The notes beneath the pieces are model-generated. The model saw nothing but the letters and a program-made list of their open reading frames with translations, was not told the origin of the DNA and did not search any database. DNA of 46,738 bases from Deltaproteobacteria bacterium (GTDB taxonomy: Bacteria; Desulfobacterota; Binatia; Binatales; Binataceae): assembly GCA_019237115.1 (NCBI GenBank), contig JAFAHS010000025.1, positions 1-46,738 of the forward strand. The letters are read 5' to 3'. The position numbers and the translations under genes are program-made. Below are positions 25,292 to 32,642 of this stretch, piece after piece; the first letter of the stretch is position 1, and every line of letters starts with the position of its first letter.

Positions 25292-25346
25292 CCGCCTCGA
25301 TTCGAGGCGGTTTACGTGGAGGGGCTTCTCGTCCTATCCATAGGAC
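25292..25346. promoter_or_regulatory. Two inverted repeats upstream of the acyl-CoA dehydrogenase
   Basis: Repeat 1, at 25292-25310, is CCGCCTCGA-T-TCGAGGCGG (9-bp perfect arms). Repeat 2, at 25331-25346, is GTCCTAT-CC-ATAGGAC (7-bp perfect arms), 39 bp before the start codon. Repeat 1 could also act as a weak terminator for the preceding gene (TTT follows); repeat 2 looks like an operator. No regulator gene is adjacent. Confidence 0.5.
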
Positions 25347-25385
25347 CGGGCGGGAGCTTCGCGCTGCTGCACCAACAGGAGCCAA

Positions 25386-26543
25386 ATGAGACGGGAAATA
25401 TTCAGCGCAGAACACGACATGTTCCGGGAGCAGGTGCGCCGGTTTGTTGATACCGAGATCGAGCCAAAAGTCGCCGAATGGAATCGCAACGGCATCAGCG
25501 ATCGCGAAAGCTGGCGCAGAATGGGTGCGGCCGGCTTTCTGGGAGCAAACGCGCCGGAGGAATACGGCGGCGGCGGGGTGGACTTTCTCTATGACGCAAT
25601 CGTGATGGAGGAACTCGCCCGGGTGCGCGCCCACGGCCTGATGATGGGGCTGCACTCGGATATCTGCTTGCCTTATCTGACCACCTACGGCAGCGACGAG
25701 CAGAAGCGACGCTACCTGCCCAAGGCGATCGGGGGTGAGACGATCCTGGCAATCGCCATGACCGAGCCGAGTACCGGTTCGGATCTGGCGGCGGTTCGCA
25801 CCAGCGCCAGGCGCGAGGGCGATCACTACGTTATCAACGGCTCGAAGATTTTCATCTCCAACGGGCAGCTCGCCGACCTGGTTATCGTGGTGACCAAGAC
25901 CGATCCGAATGCGAAGCCTGCCCATCGCGGTATCAGCCTGATCCTGGTCGACGGCAACGCGCCGGGCTTCGTGCGCGGGCGCAAACTCGACAAACTCGGC
26001 TTCAAAGGCCAGGACACCAGCGAGTTGTTCTTCGAGGACTGTCGCGTTCCCGTCACCAACCTGCTCGGCGCGGAGGGGCAGGGATTCAAGATGCTGATGG
26101 AGAAGCTTCAGCAGGAACGGTTGGTCTGCGCGGTGGGCGCCATCGAGAGTGCCAGGCGCTGCCTCGAAGACACCATCGCATACACCAAGCAGCGGCGCGC
26201 ATTCGGGCAGGCTATCTCATCCTTCCAGAACACGCAGTTCAAGCTCGCCGAGATGGCCACCGAGGTCGAAGTGGGACGCGCTTTTGTCGATCGCCTGATG
26301 GCCGCGCATGTTCGCCACGAAGACCTGGTGACCGAGGTGAGCATGGCGAAATGGTGGACGACGGAACTGCTCAAGAAGGTTTCCAGCCAGTGCCTGCAAC
26401 TCTTTGGTGGCTATGGCTTCATGATGGAGTATCCCGTGGCGACCGACTACGCGGACGCCGCCGTGCAGGCTATCTACGCGGGTACCAACGAGATCATGAA
26501 GGTGATCATCGCGCGCAGAATGGGACTCGATGTCAGGGAGTGA
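25386..26543 (+). CDS. Acyl-CoA dehydrogenase
   Basis: A 385-residue FAD flavoenzyme making the alpha-beta double bond of acyl-CoA thioesters and passing electrons to ETF. Seen are AIAMTEPSTGSDLAAVRT (the first family signature, FAD contact), KIFISNGQLADL, KLGFKGQDTSELFFEDCRVP, and the C-terminal QLFGGYGFMMEYPV block followed by AIYAGTNEIMKVIIAR, which contains the catalytic glutamate. ATG at 25386 with AGGAG four bases upstream. Chain-length specificity cannot be read; the neighbourhood (P450, thiolase, HMGCS-like/DUF35) suggests a branched, isoprenoid or sterol-derived acyl-CoA. Convergent with the P450 gene, 45 bp away. Confidence 0.93.
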   Translation: MRREIFSAEHDMFREQVRRFVDTEIEPKVAEWNRNGISDRESWRRMGAAGFLGANAPEEYGGGGVDFLYDAIVMEELARVRAHGLMMGLHSDICLPYLTTYGSDEQKRRYLPKAIGGETILAIAMTEPSTGSDLAAVRTSARREGDHYVINGSKIFISNGQLADLVIVVTKTDPNAKPAHRGISLILVDGNAPGFVRGRKLDKLGFKGQDTSELFFEDCRVPVTNLLGAEGQGFKMLMEKLQQERLVCAVGAIESARRCLEDTIAYTKQRRAFGQAISSFQNTQFKLAEMATEVEVGRAFVDRLMAAHVRHEDLVTEVSMAKWWTTELLKKVSSQCLQLFGGYGFMMEYPVATDYADAAVQAIYAGTNEIMKVIIARRMGLDVRE

Positions 26544-26588
26544 AGCGCGGGCGAATCGACGCTCACCCTTGCCCAGGAACGGGGATGC

Positions 26589-28136
26589 CTATAGCCGGGG
26601 TCCGCTGCGACGGCTGCTTACCACGATTGGTAAACCACGGGAGGGAGCTATTGCGATGCTGCGGCGTTCGAGTCGAGCGGTGTAACCGGGGATCGGTTTC
26701 AGTTCGACGCGTGCGAGGATCTGGGCCAGAACGATTTTCATCTGATAGGTCGCGAAAGCCGCGCCGACACATCTGCGCGTTCCACCGCCGAACGGGAAGA
26801 ATGCATAGGGGTCGATTCGGCTGCCCAAAAACCGCTCGGGTTGGAACTTCAGCGCATCTTCCCACAGGTCGCTGCGGCGATGGGTAAGGTAGATGCATGG
26901 CGCGACTACGACGCCGGCTGGAAGTTGACGGCCCGCGATAGTCACGGGAGCCTGCAGTTGGCGTCCCGCGTTCGGAATCACCGGGTCCAGGCGCATGGTC
27001 TCGTTGATGACCGCCTCCAGGTAGCGAAGCTTGTTCACATGCACTGCGCCGATTGGTTCTGCGCCGGTCACTGATCGGACCTCGCTGCGCGCGCGCTCGG
27101 CGACCTCGGGGTTTCCCAGCAGGCGATTGATGACCCACGACAACGACGCGGCGGTGGTTTCATGCCCGGCCAGTAACAGGGTCAACATTTCGTCGCGCAA
27201 GGCTTCCTGGTCGAGCGGCACGCCATTCTCGTCACGCGCCAGCAGCAGCATGGAGAGAATATCGCTGCGCGGCTCTGCGACCGTCTCGCGGCGCTCGCGA
27301 ATGGTTGCGAACAAGAGCTGCGAAAATTCACCATGCAACCTGACCGCGCGCCCCCACGGGCTCAAGGGGCCGAGATCGATCCGTAGGGCAGGCAGGGCGA
27401 ACAGGGTGCCAAAACCGCTGGCATATAAGGCGAATAACTTCGATAGGGTCTCGCGGATGAGCGCGGCGTTCGGGCTGTCCTGCAATCCGAACACGGCGCG
27501 CATAATAACTTCAAAGGTGATCGCGCGCATCGCCGGATGAATCGGGAATGGCTGCTCGATTGGCCATCGATCGATCTCGGCGTCGGCAACGGAGCGCATG
27601 ATGTCGGCGTACGCCTGCATCCTCTCGCCATGAAAAGCGGGCAGGATTAGGCGGCGGTCGTGCAAATGCGCTGGACCATCCAGAAATAGCAGGGATCGCT
27701 CGCCCGTGAACGCGCCCAGCGGGCGGTTCGCTTTGCCTGCCAGAAAGATTGCGGGGTCGCCCTGGAAGATTTCTCGAATCGCGACGGGGTCGCTGGTGAA
27801 AACGAACGGCGCAACTCCGGGCACACGCAAGGTGAACCAGTCGCCATAGCGGCGCGCGCTATCATCGAGGAACCTGAACGGATTGCGGACAAAATTGAGG
27901 GTCGCGAAAAAGCCCGGCCCCGGGGCCAATTGCAACGGCTTGACGCCCGCAAGCGAGGTGTCGGCGACGGATGACAGGGGCGGTTTCTCCTTAGGCCTTG
28001 GAGCGAGAACTTCCGCTCGGCGGCTCAGTGAACCACAAAGGTGGCGTCGGAACAAAGACGTCGGCGGGCAGGAGGTCACAGGCGCGGGCGCGGCGGGTTG
28101 CTCGCACGGCGCACTCGGTGTGGCCGCTATCACCAA
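26589..28136 (-). CDS. Cytochrome P450 monooxygenase (CYP110-like)
   Basis: A soluble haem-thiolate monooxygenase of up to 515 residues. MLLLAGHETTAASLSW is the I-helix oxygen-activation motif, INETMRLDPVIP the ExxR K-helix, FQPERFLG the meander (PERF), and FPFGGGTRRCVGAAFA the haem-binding loop with the axial cysteine. Together with PGPGFFATLNFVRNPFRFL at the N-terminus these resemble the CYP110 group of fatty-acid and terpene hydroxylases. The first 60-70 residues are Pro/Ala-rich and not P450-like, and the only starts there are TTG or GTG, so the true start may be downstream of 28136. No ferredoxin or reductase is nearby. It may hydroxylate the substrate degraded by the adjacent beta-oxidation genes (inference). 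Confidence 0.88.
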   Translation of the reverse strand: MVIAATPSAPCEQPAAPAPVTSCPPTSLFRRHLCGSLSRRAEVLAPRPKEKPPLSSVADTSLAGVKPLQLAPGPGFFATLNFVRNPFRFLDDSARRYGDWFTLRVPGVAPFVFTSDPVAIREIFQGDPAIFLAGKANRPLGAFTGERSLLFLDGPAHLHDRRLILPAFHGERMQAYADIMRSVADAEIDRWPIEQPFPIHPAMRAITFEVIMRAVFGLQDSPNAALIRETLSKLFALYASGFGTLFALPALRIDLGPLSPWGRAVRLHGEFSQLLFATIRERRETVAEPRSDILSMLLLARDENGVPLDQEALRDEMLTLLLAGHETTAASLSWVINRLLGNPEVAERARSEVRSVTGAEPIGAVHVNKLRYLEAVINETMRLDPVIPNAGRQLQAPVTIAGRQLPAGVVVAPCIYLTHRRSDLWEDALKFQPERFLGSRIDPYAFFPFGGGTRRCVGAAFATYQMKIVLAQILARVELKPIPGYTARLERRSIAIAPSRGLPIVVSSRRSGPRL

Positions 28137-28276
28137 ATTCGGGTTCTTTTAGAAGCGGCGTCTGGCCTGCTCGCCGAGCGCGTTTTTCCGTTCGAACTCG
28201 AAAATATGACGAGCCCCAAGTACGCGCTTTCAATCCAGGAGCAGGGACGCACCGGCGCCATTTCCTCCGGGCCACA

Positions 28277-28313
28277 AGACAAGGCACCGAGAATTGTTCC
28301 CGGTGCCTGGTCT
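28277..28313 (-). terminator. Hairpin downstream of the thiolase gene
   Basis: An 8-bp perfect stem AGGCACCG/CGGTGCCT (28282-28289 with 28301-28308), extended by AGAC/GTCT after one mismatch, with an 11-base loop. It lies 20-57 bases beyond the thiolase stop. No U-tract follows, so any termination would be weak or factor-dependent. Confidence 0.4.
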
Positions 28314-28333
28314 GCCCGCCAGCTTGCCGGAAA

Positions 28334-29518
28334 TCAGCCGACGTTGCGGCCCACCACGGATACGAAGCTGACGCAGCGACCGGGAGCGCCGCCCAGGTTG
28401 TGGGTCAGGCCGATCTTTGGATCCTTGATCTGCCGAGGGCCCGCCTCGCCGCGGAACTGAAGCCACATTTCGTACATCATGCGCAATCCGGAAGCGCCGA
28501 TCGGATGGCCGAACGACTTCAGACCGCCATCAGGATTGACCGGCAGCTTGCCCTCGAGGTCGAAGAAACCCTCCAGCACATCCTGCCACGCGGTTCCGCG
28601 CGGACTGAAGCCGAGATCTTCGTAGAGCACCAGTTCGGTAGGGGTGAAGCAATCGTGCACTTCGGCCATGCTGATCTGTTCACGCGCGTTGGTGATGCCC
28701 GCCTGGCGGTAGGCATCGCGCGATGATGCTACGACTTCATTGAAGGTGGTGAAATCGTAATCCGGCGACAGCGGCCCTTCGGCCGGTCCAGCGACGAATG
28801 ACAATGCCTTGATGTAAATTGGATTCTTGCAGTACTTGTGCGCGTCTGCAGCGCGGACCACGATCGCCGCCGCGGAGCCGTCGGAGACGCCCGAACAATC
28901 CATGATCCCCAGCGGGTCAGCAATTTTCGGCGAGTTCTTGATCGCTTCGATCGAAACTTCCTTTTGGAACTGCGCCTTGGGGTTGCGCGCGCCGTTGCGA
29001 TGATTCTTCCACGCGATGCGCGACAGCACGTCCTTACCCTTTTCCGGATCGAGTCCGTACTTCTTGAAATACGCCGGCGCCAGGAGTGAGAACGATGCGG
29101 GAGCGGTCATGCTCCCTTCGGTACCGTCATTGGGAGGAGCATTTCCCACCAGTCCCGAATAGCCCGAGTCCTTGAGTTTCTCGACGCCGATCGCCATGGC
29201 AACGTCAAACGCGCCCGATGCGACCGCGTAGGCGGCCTGCCGCAGCGCTTCCGATCCGGTGGCACACATGTTCTCAACCCGCGTCACCGGCTTGTATTGA
29301 ATCTTGAGCGGTTCGGAGAGAGTCAGTCCCGAGATTCCCGAACCCATCGTGCCAAGCCAGTAGGCATCCACGTCATCCGGACCGATACCGGCCGACTCGT
29401 AGGCCTGGTAGGCGGCATCCACCAGCAGATCCTCGGCGCCTTTGTCCCAATGCTCGCCGAACTTGGTGCAGCCCATTCCGACGATCGCAACACGATCCTT
29501 GATGCCTTTGCTTGCCAT
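28334..29518 (-). CDS. Thiolase-superfamily acyltransferase (SCP-x/Ltp2-like)
   Basis: A 394-residue thiolase-fold protein of the branch related to SCP-2 thiolases, Ltp-type aldolases and archaeal acetoacetyl-CoA thiolases. RVENMCATGSEALRQAAY carries the acyl-enzyme cysteine. ISMAEVHDCFTPTELVLYEDLG and KSFGHPIGASGLRM carry the two histidine motifs. The C-terminal HNLGGAPGRCVSFVSVVG replaces the CxG loop in the manner of this subfamily. Such proteins usually require a DUF35 partner, and here the next gene upstream (68 bp) encodes one fused to an HMGCS-like domain. Start ATG at 29518 with GGAGGGAG upstream. The reaction could be thiolytic cleavage, retro-aldol cleavage or condensation; motifs alone do not decide. 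Confidence 0.88.
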   Translation of the reverse strand: MASKGIKDRVAIVGMGCTKFGEHWDKGAEDLLVDAAYQAYESAGIGPDDVDAYWLGTMGSGISGLTLSEPLKIQYKPVTRVENMCATGSEALRQAAYAVASGAFDVAMAIGVEKLKDSGYSGLVGNAPPNDGTEGSMTAPASFSLLAPAYFKKYGLDPEKGKDVLSRIAWKNHRNGARNPKAQFQKEVSIEAIKNSPKIADPLGIMDCSGVSDGSAAAIVVRAADAHKYCKNPIYIKALSFVAGPAEGPLSPDYDFTTFNEVVASSRDAYRQAGITNAREQISMAEVHDCFTPTELVLYEDLGFSPRGTAWQDVLEGFFDLEGKLPVNPDGGLKSFGHPIGASGLRMMYEMWLQFRGEAGPRQIKDPKIGLTHNLGGAPGRCVSFVSVVGRNVG

Positions 29519-29586
29519 GGTCTCCCTCCGCTCCTAACTCTTATCTCTCCGCGAATTGCGAGAGAAGATTTGGAAAGGCGGTCAGC

Positions 29587-30996
29587 CTATCGTTTTGGCC
29601 TCGCCTTCCAGAAATAGTTGTGCACGCCATCGGCGGTAAAGAGACGGCGAAAGGTCATTTCAACCTCGTCACCGATGGCAACTTTCTCGGGTTCGCAATC
29701 AGTCATTTCGCCCAGGAACCGTCCGCCGCCGTCGAAATCGATGACCACGTTGATGGTTGGCGGATTAAGCGAGAACGCCAGCCGATCGATCGCGTAGGTC
29801 GCGATCCGCGCGGTCCGGTCCGCGAATGGATACGGCTCCATCTTATCACGGGCCCGGCACTTCACACAGACGCGCTGGGGCGGAAGCTGGGGGGTGCCGC
29901 AGTTGGTGCACTTGCTGCCGACAAAGCCGAATTTCCATTGCTCGGCACGAAACATCGGCGGGCCGGCAGGGCGGTCGGGATCCGGCCGGCGCGGTGGCTC
30001 GGTGGGAAGAATCTCGCGCCACTTGAGATAGCTGCCGTACGACACGTCGCCCTTCGACTCGATCATCCTGCCGACCGAGCGCAGCGGTTTGAATTCGGCG
30101 ATCGCCGGGGTGGCGCGCAGCACCATCGCGTCGGCGCCATCCGCCACGGATGCGACCAGCACCCGCTCGCCGGGCTTCAAGCTCGGTAACACGCTCGCCA
30201 GCATCAGCCCCACGTGGGCCGCGCCGGTTTGTCCGACCGTCAGTGCAAACGAATCGGATACCTTGGCCGGCTCGATCTTCAATCCGCGCAGGGTCTCTTC
30301 GACCGCGCGTTGATTGGGGGCATCGATGACGACCTTGGCGAGATCTCCGGGCGAGACCTTGGCCCGCGCCAGCACGTCCTGGATGGTTTTGCTGAGGAGG
30401 GGGGCGTGGGCCTGCGTGAGTGAAAAGCGCTCTTCCCAGGAGTGCGCGAATTGCTCGCCCGGCGCGCGCCAGGTGTCGAGAAACTCGCGGGTCTGCGAGG
30501 AGCTTGCTTCGCACTCCGCGATGACGTGATCGGTTCCCAGCACGAAAGCCGCCGCGCCATCACCGTTTTGCTGCTCGGCCTTGCCCTCCGGAGCGCCGAG
30601 CCGCGCATCGGCCATCGCCACGACGGCCAGAGAGCGAGAGCCGGCAGCCGCATCGATCCCTTGCAGGAGAGAGGTGAGGCCGGCCCGGACCGATCCGGTC
30701 ACATCCATCGCGCGGATGGAGCTTGGCAGGCGGGCGGCTGCGCCGACCACGGTGGCGTTGAGCTTTTCGCCGTAGGGCGGCGTGGTGGTTGCGAACAGCA
30801 GCGTGCCGATGGTGCCAATGGGCGCGGCCTTGAGGGCGTCGCGGACCGCCTCCACCGCCATCGAGGCGCTGTCTTCATCAAAACTTGCTACCGCGCGTTC
30901 GCCTTTGCTGGCGACCACGCCAAGCACCTGTGCAATAGCAGCCCGCTTGAGCCGCCGGTATGGGACGTATGAGCCATAAGCAACAATTCCAGCCAT
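29587..30996 (-). CDS. HMG-CoA-synthase-like protein fused to DUF35 zinc-ribbon/OB domain
   Basis: A 469-residue fusion. Residues 1 to about 320 have the thiolase-like fold of HMG-CoA synthase/KAS III (IVAYGSYVPYRRLKR start; GDGAAAFVLG; TVGQTGAAHVGLMLAS). Where the catalytic cysteine is expected the sequence reads DVTGSVRAGLTSLL, with Val in its place, and the usual His and Asn positions also look altered (DAPNQRA; GQTG). The C-terminal DUF35 part has a zinc ribbon C-x2-C-x10-C-x2-C (CTNCGTPQ to CVKC) followed by an OB fold. DUF35 proteins bind the thiolase in archaeal thiolase/HMGCS complexes and in steroid side-chain Ltp/ChsH2 complexes. The upstream domain may be a structural partner rather than an enzyme. 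Directly upstream of the thiolase gene. Confidence 0.83.
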   Translation of the reverse strand: MAGIVAYGSYVPYRRLKRAAIAQVLGVVASKGERAVASFDEDSASMAVEAVRDALKAAPIGTIGTLLFATTTPPYGEKLNATVVGAAARLPSSIRAMDVTGSVRAGLTSLLQGIDAAAGSRSLAVVAMADARLGAPEGKAEQQNGDGAAAFVLGTDHVIAECEASSSQTREFLDTWRAPGEQFAHSWEERFSLTQAHAPLLSKTIQDVLARAKVSPGDLAKVVIDAPNQRAVEETLRGLKIEPAKVSDSFALTVGQTGAAHVGLMLASVLPSLKPGERVLVASVADGADAMVLRATPAIAEFKPLRSVGRMIESKGDVSYGSYLKWREILPTEPPRRPDPDRPAGPPMFRAEQWKFGFVGSKCTNCGTPQLPPQRVCVKCRARDKMEPYPFADRTARIATYAIDRLAFSLNPPTINVVIDFDGGGRFLGEMTDCEPEKVAIGDEVEMTFRRLFTADGVHNYFWKARPKR

Positions 30997-31164
30997 GGCC
31001 GTGATTAAACGCTGATACGACGTGCGAGGTCAAACCACTCGGTGGTCCGGATTCGATGAATTATCCGGCGCGAGAAGTCCCTGACTTCCGAAGGCTCGCT
31101 TCAGGCACGGGGAAGACCGGACGGGTCGGGCACGGGTTCCTTGCCAGGCTCGGATGATCCAATC

Positions 31165-32265
31165 TCACGGTTCAATAGGAAGCCCCTGTTGCTGGAGAGG
31201 GCGGATTGGCAGGGCGTGCTGGTCCTTGAACCCTTTGACGGTGACCACTGCGGTCTGCCCGGTCCGAAACGGACGCAGGGGATCGCGATCATCGAGCACA
31301 ATTCGCACCGGGAACCGTTGCGACAGGCGCACCCAGTTGAGGGTTGGCTCGACCGCGGGAAGGCCCTCCACCGTCGCTCCGTTCTGCTGATAGAGGGCCC
31401 AGCCAACCCCCTGCACGCGGCCGCGAAAACGCTTTTCCGGATAGCTCAGCAGGTAGACATCGACGCTCATGCCGGGGCGAATGTGATCGAGGAAGTTTTC
31501 ACGAAAATTCGCCACCACGTACCAGGTGCGATCGTCGACCAGGCTCAGCACGTCTTTTCCTTCGTTGGCGTACTGCCCGACCGAAATATTGAGATTCGTG
31601 ACCAAGCCGTCAAACGGCGCGTGCACGTAACAGTAGTTGACGTTCAAGCGCGCATCTTCCACCGCGGCCTCGACCTCTTTGCGGCGTGCGTTGATATCAC
31701 CGAGTTGCCCGAGATTGTTTTGCGCGCGGCGCACCTCAGAGCGCGCGTTGTCCACCGCGGCCTCCGCCGCGTGAACGCGTGATCGCGCATCAAAGACGTC
31801 ATTGGCCGTCACAAAATGTCTGGCGAGCAGCGGCTCGATGCGTCCCAGGTATTGCTTGTCATAGGCAAGGTCGGCTTCCCGTCGTTTCTGCTCGGCCTCC
31901 GCCGCGTTGATCGCGTCGGTGTAGGCTCTGATCTCGAGATTGGTCAGCGCGAGTTTCGCGGTGAGCTGATCGAGCGCGGCTCGGTAGGGACGTGGATCGA
32001 CGACGAACAACAGCGCACCTTGCTTTACGTACTGGTTGTCGACGATTGGAAGTTGCACGATGGGTCCGCTGACGTGCGGCGCAACCGCGATCATGTTGGC
32101 GCGGACGTAAGCGTCGTCGGTGCGCGGATAGACGTAGTAGATGCGGGTCACATAAAGCGCGGCGACGATCGCCGCCAGCATAATTGCCGCGCTCAAGGTC
32201 GGGCCAACGACGCGAAGCGCAGTGTCGCGGGCGGGTTGAACGCCCGAAGGTAACGGTGCTGCCAT
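31165..32265 (-). CDS. HlyD-family periplasmic adaptor (EmrA/MdtN-like)
   Basis: A 366-residue membrane fusion protein with one N-terminal membrane helix (LSAAIMLAAIVAALYVTRIY). A biotinyl-lipoyl-like half follows (TDDAYVRANMIAVAPHVSGP, IVDNQYVKQGALLFVVDP), then an alpha-helical hairpin rich in Ala, Glu and Arg (residues 100-200) and the second lipoyl half HAPFDGLVTNLNISVGQYA. It links an inner-membrane pump to a TolC-type channel. It overlaps the upstream ytcA-like stop by one base, as in the Escherichia coli ytcA-mdtN order. No FUSC (MdtO) or MFS pump follows; the next gene downstream is the HMGCS/DUF35 fusion. A longer frame to 32418 exists but would overlap ytcA. Confidence 0.9.
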   Translation of the reverse strand: MAAPLPSGVQPARDTALRVVGPTLSAAIMLAAIVAALYVTRIYYVYPRTDDAYVRANMIAVAPHVSGPIVQLPIVDNQYVKQGALLFVVDPRPYRAALDQLTAKLALTNLEIRAYTDAINAAEAEQKRREADLAYDKQYLGRIEPLLARHFVTANDVFDARSRVHAAEAAVDNARSEVRRAQNNLGQLGDINARRKEVEAAVEDARLNVNYCYVHAPFDGLVTNLNISVGQYANEGKDVLSLVDDRTWYVVANFRENFLDHIRPGMSVDVYLLSYPEKRFRGRVQGVGWALYQQNGATVEGLPAVEPTLNWVRLSQRFPVRIVLDDRDPLRPFRTGQTAVVTVKGFKDQHALPIRPLQQQGLPIEP

Positions 32266-32528
32266 CAGATTCGAAAGAAAGTCAGATAAACGATGCAGGC
32301 GGCCAGCACGGCGACGGCTATGTAGACGGCTGGCAGCGGCCACAGATACGGTTCGATACCAAGTGTGACAAAGATCGGCCGCGATGCAATCGCGACGATT
32401 CCACCCACGATTGCGCAAAACAGCCAGGCGGGGAAATTGGCCCCCGCGATATTAATGATCGGGTCGCATCCGGCGCATGCGCACAGCAGCATCAGGCCAG
32501 CAAGTGATAACGGCGAGGGTTTGCGCAT
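32265..32528 (-). CDS. ytcA: YtcA-family small lipoprotein-like membrane protein
   Basis: An 87-residue protein with a lipoprotein-type leader (LAGLMLLCACAGC, modified Cys in AGC) followed by DPIINIAGANFPAWLFCAI, the YtcA-family core, and two membrane helices. In enterobacteria ytcA stands immediately before mdtN, and the same arrangement is found here, with stop and start sharing one base. Role in the pump is not known. Start ATG at 32528 with GGGG upstream; a longer frame begins at 32555. Divergent from the outer-membrane factor gene by 114 bp. Confidence 0.8.
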   Translation of the reverse strand: MRKPSPLSLAGLMLLCACAGCDPIINIAGANFPAWLFCAIVGGIVAIASRPIFVTLGIEPYLWPLPAVYIAVAVLAACIVYLTFFRI

Positions 32529-32642
32529 CGAAACACCCCGATTGTGCCCAACCATCTGGTCGGTTTCAATTCAAGTCGCGGCCGGGGCGGGGCTGAGGCG
32601 GCGCCAAAAGACTCTTAGACGGAAACAGGGCGGAAAACATCT

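Noticed and set aside
25089..25925. A 278-codon minus-strand frame over the acyl-CoA dehydrogenase start.
   Set aside because: Antisense to a clear gene and its promoter region, with no family features.
31034..31068. Two small inverted repeats (ACCAC/GTGGT and CCGGAT/ATCCGG) upstream of the HMGCS/DUF35 gene.
   Set aside because: Arms of 5-6 bp are expected by chance at this base composition; no promoter context supports them.
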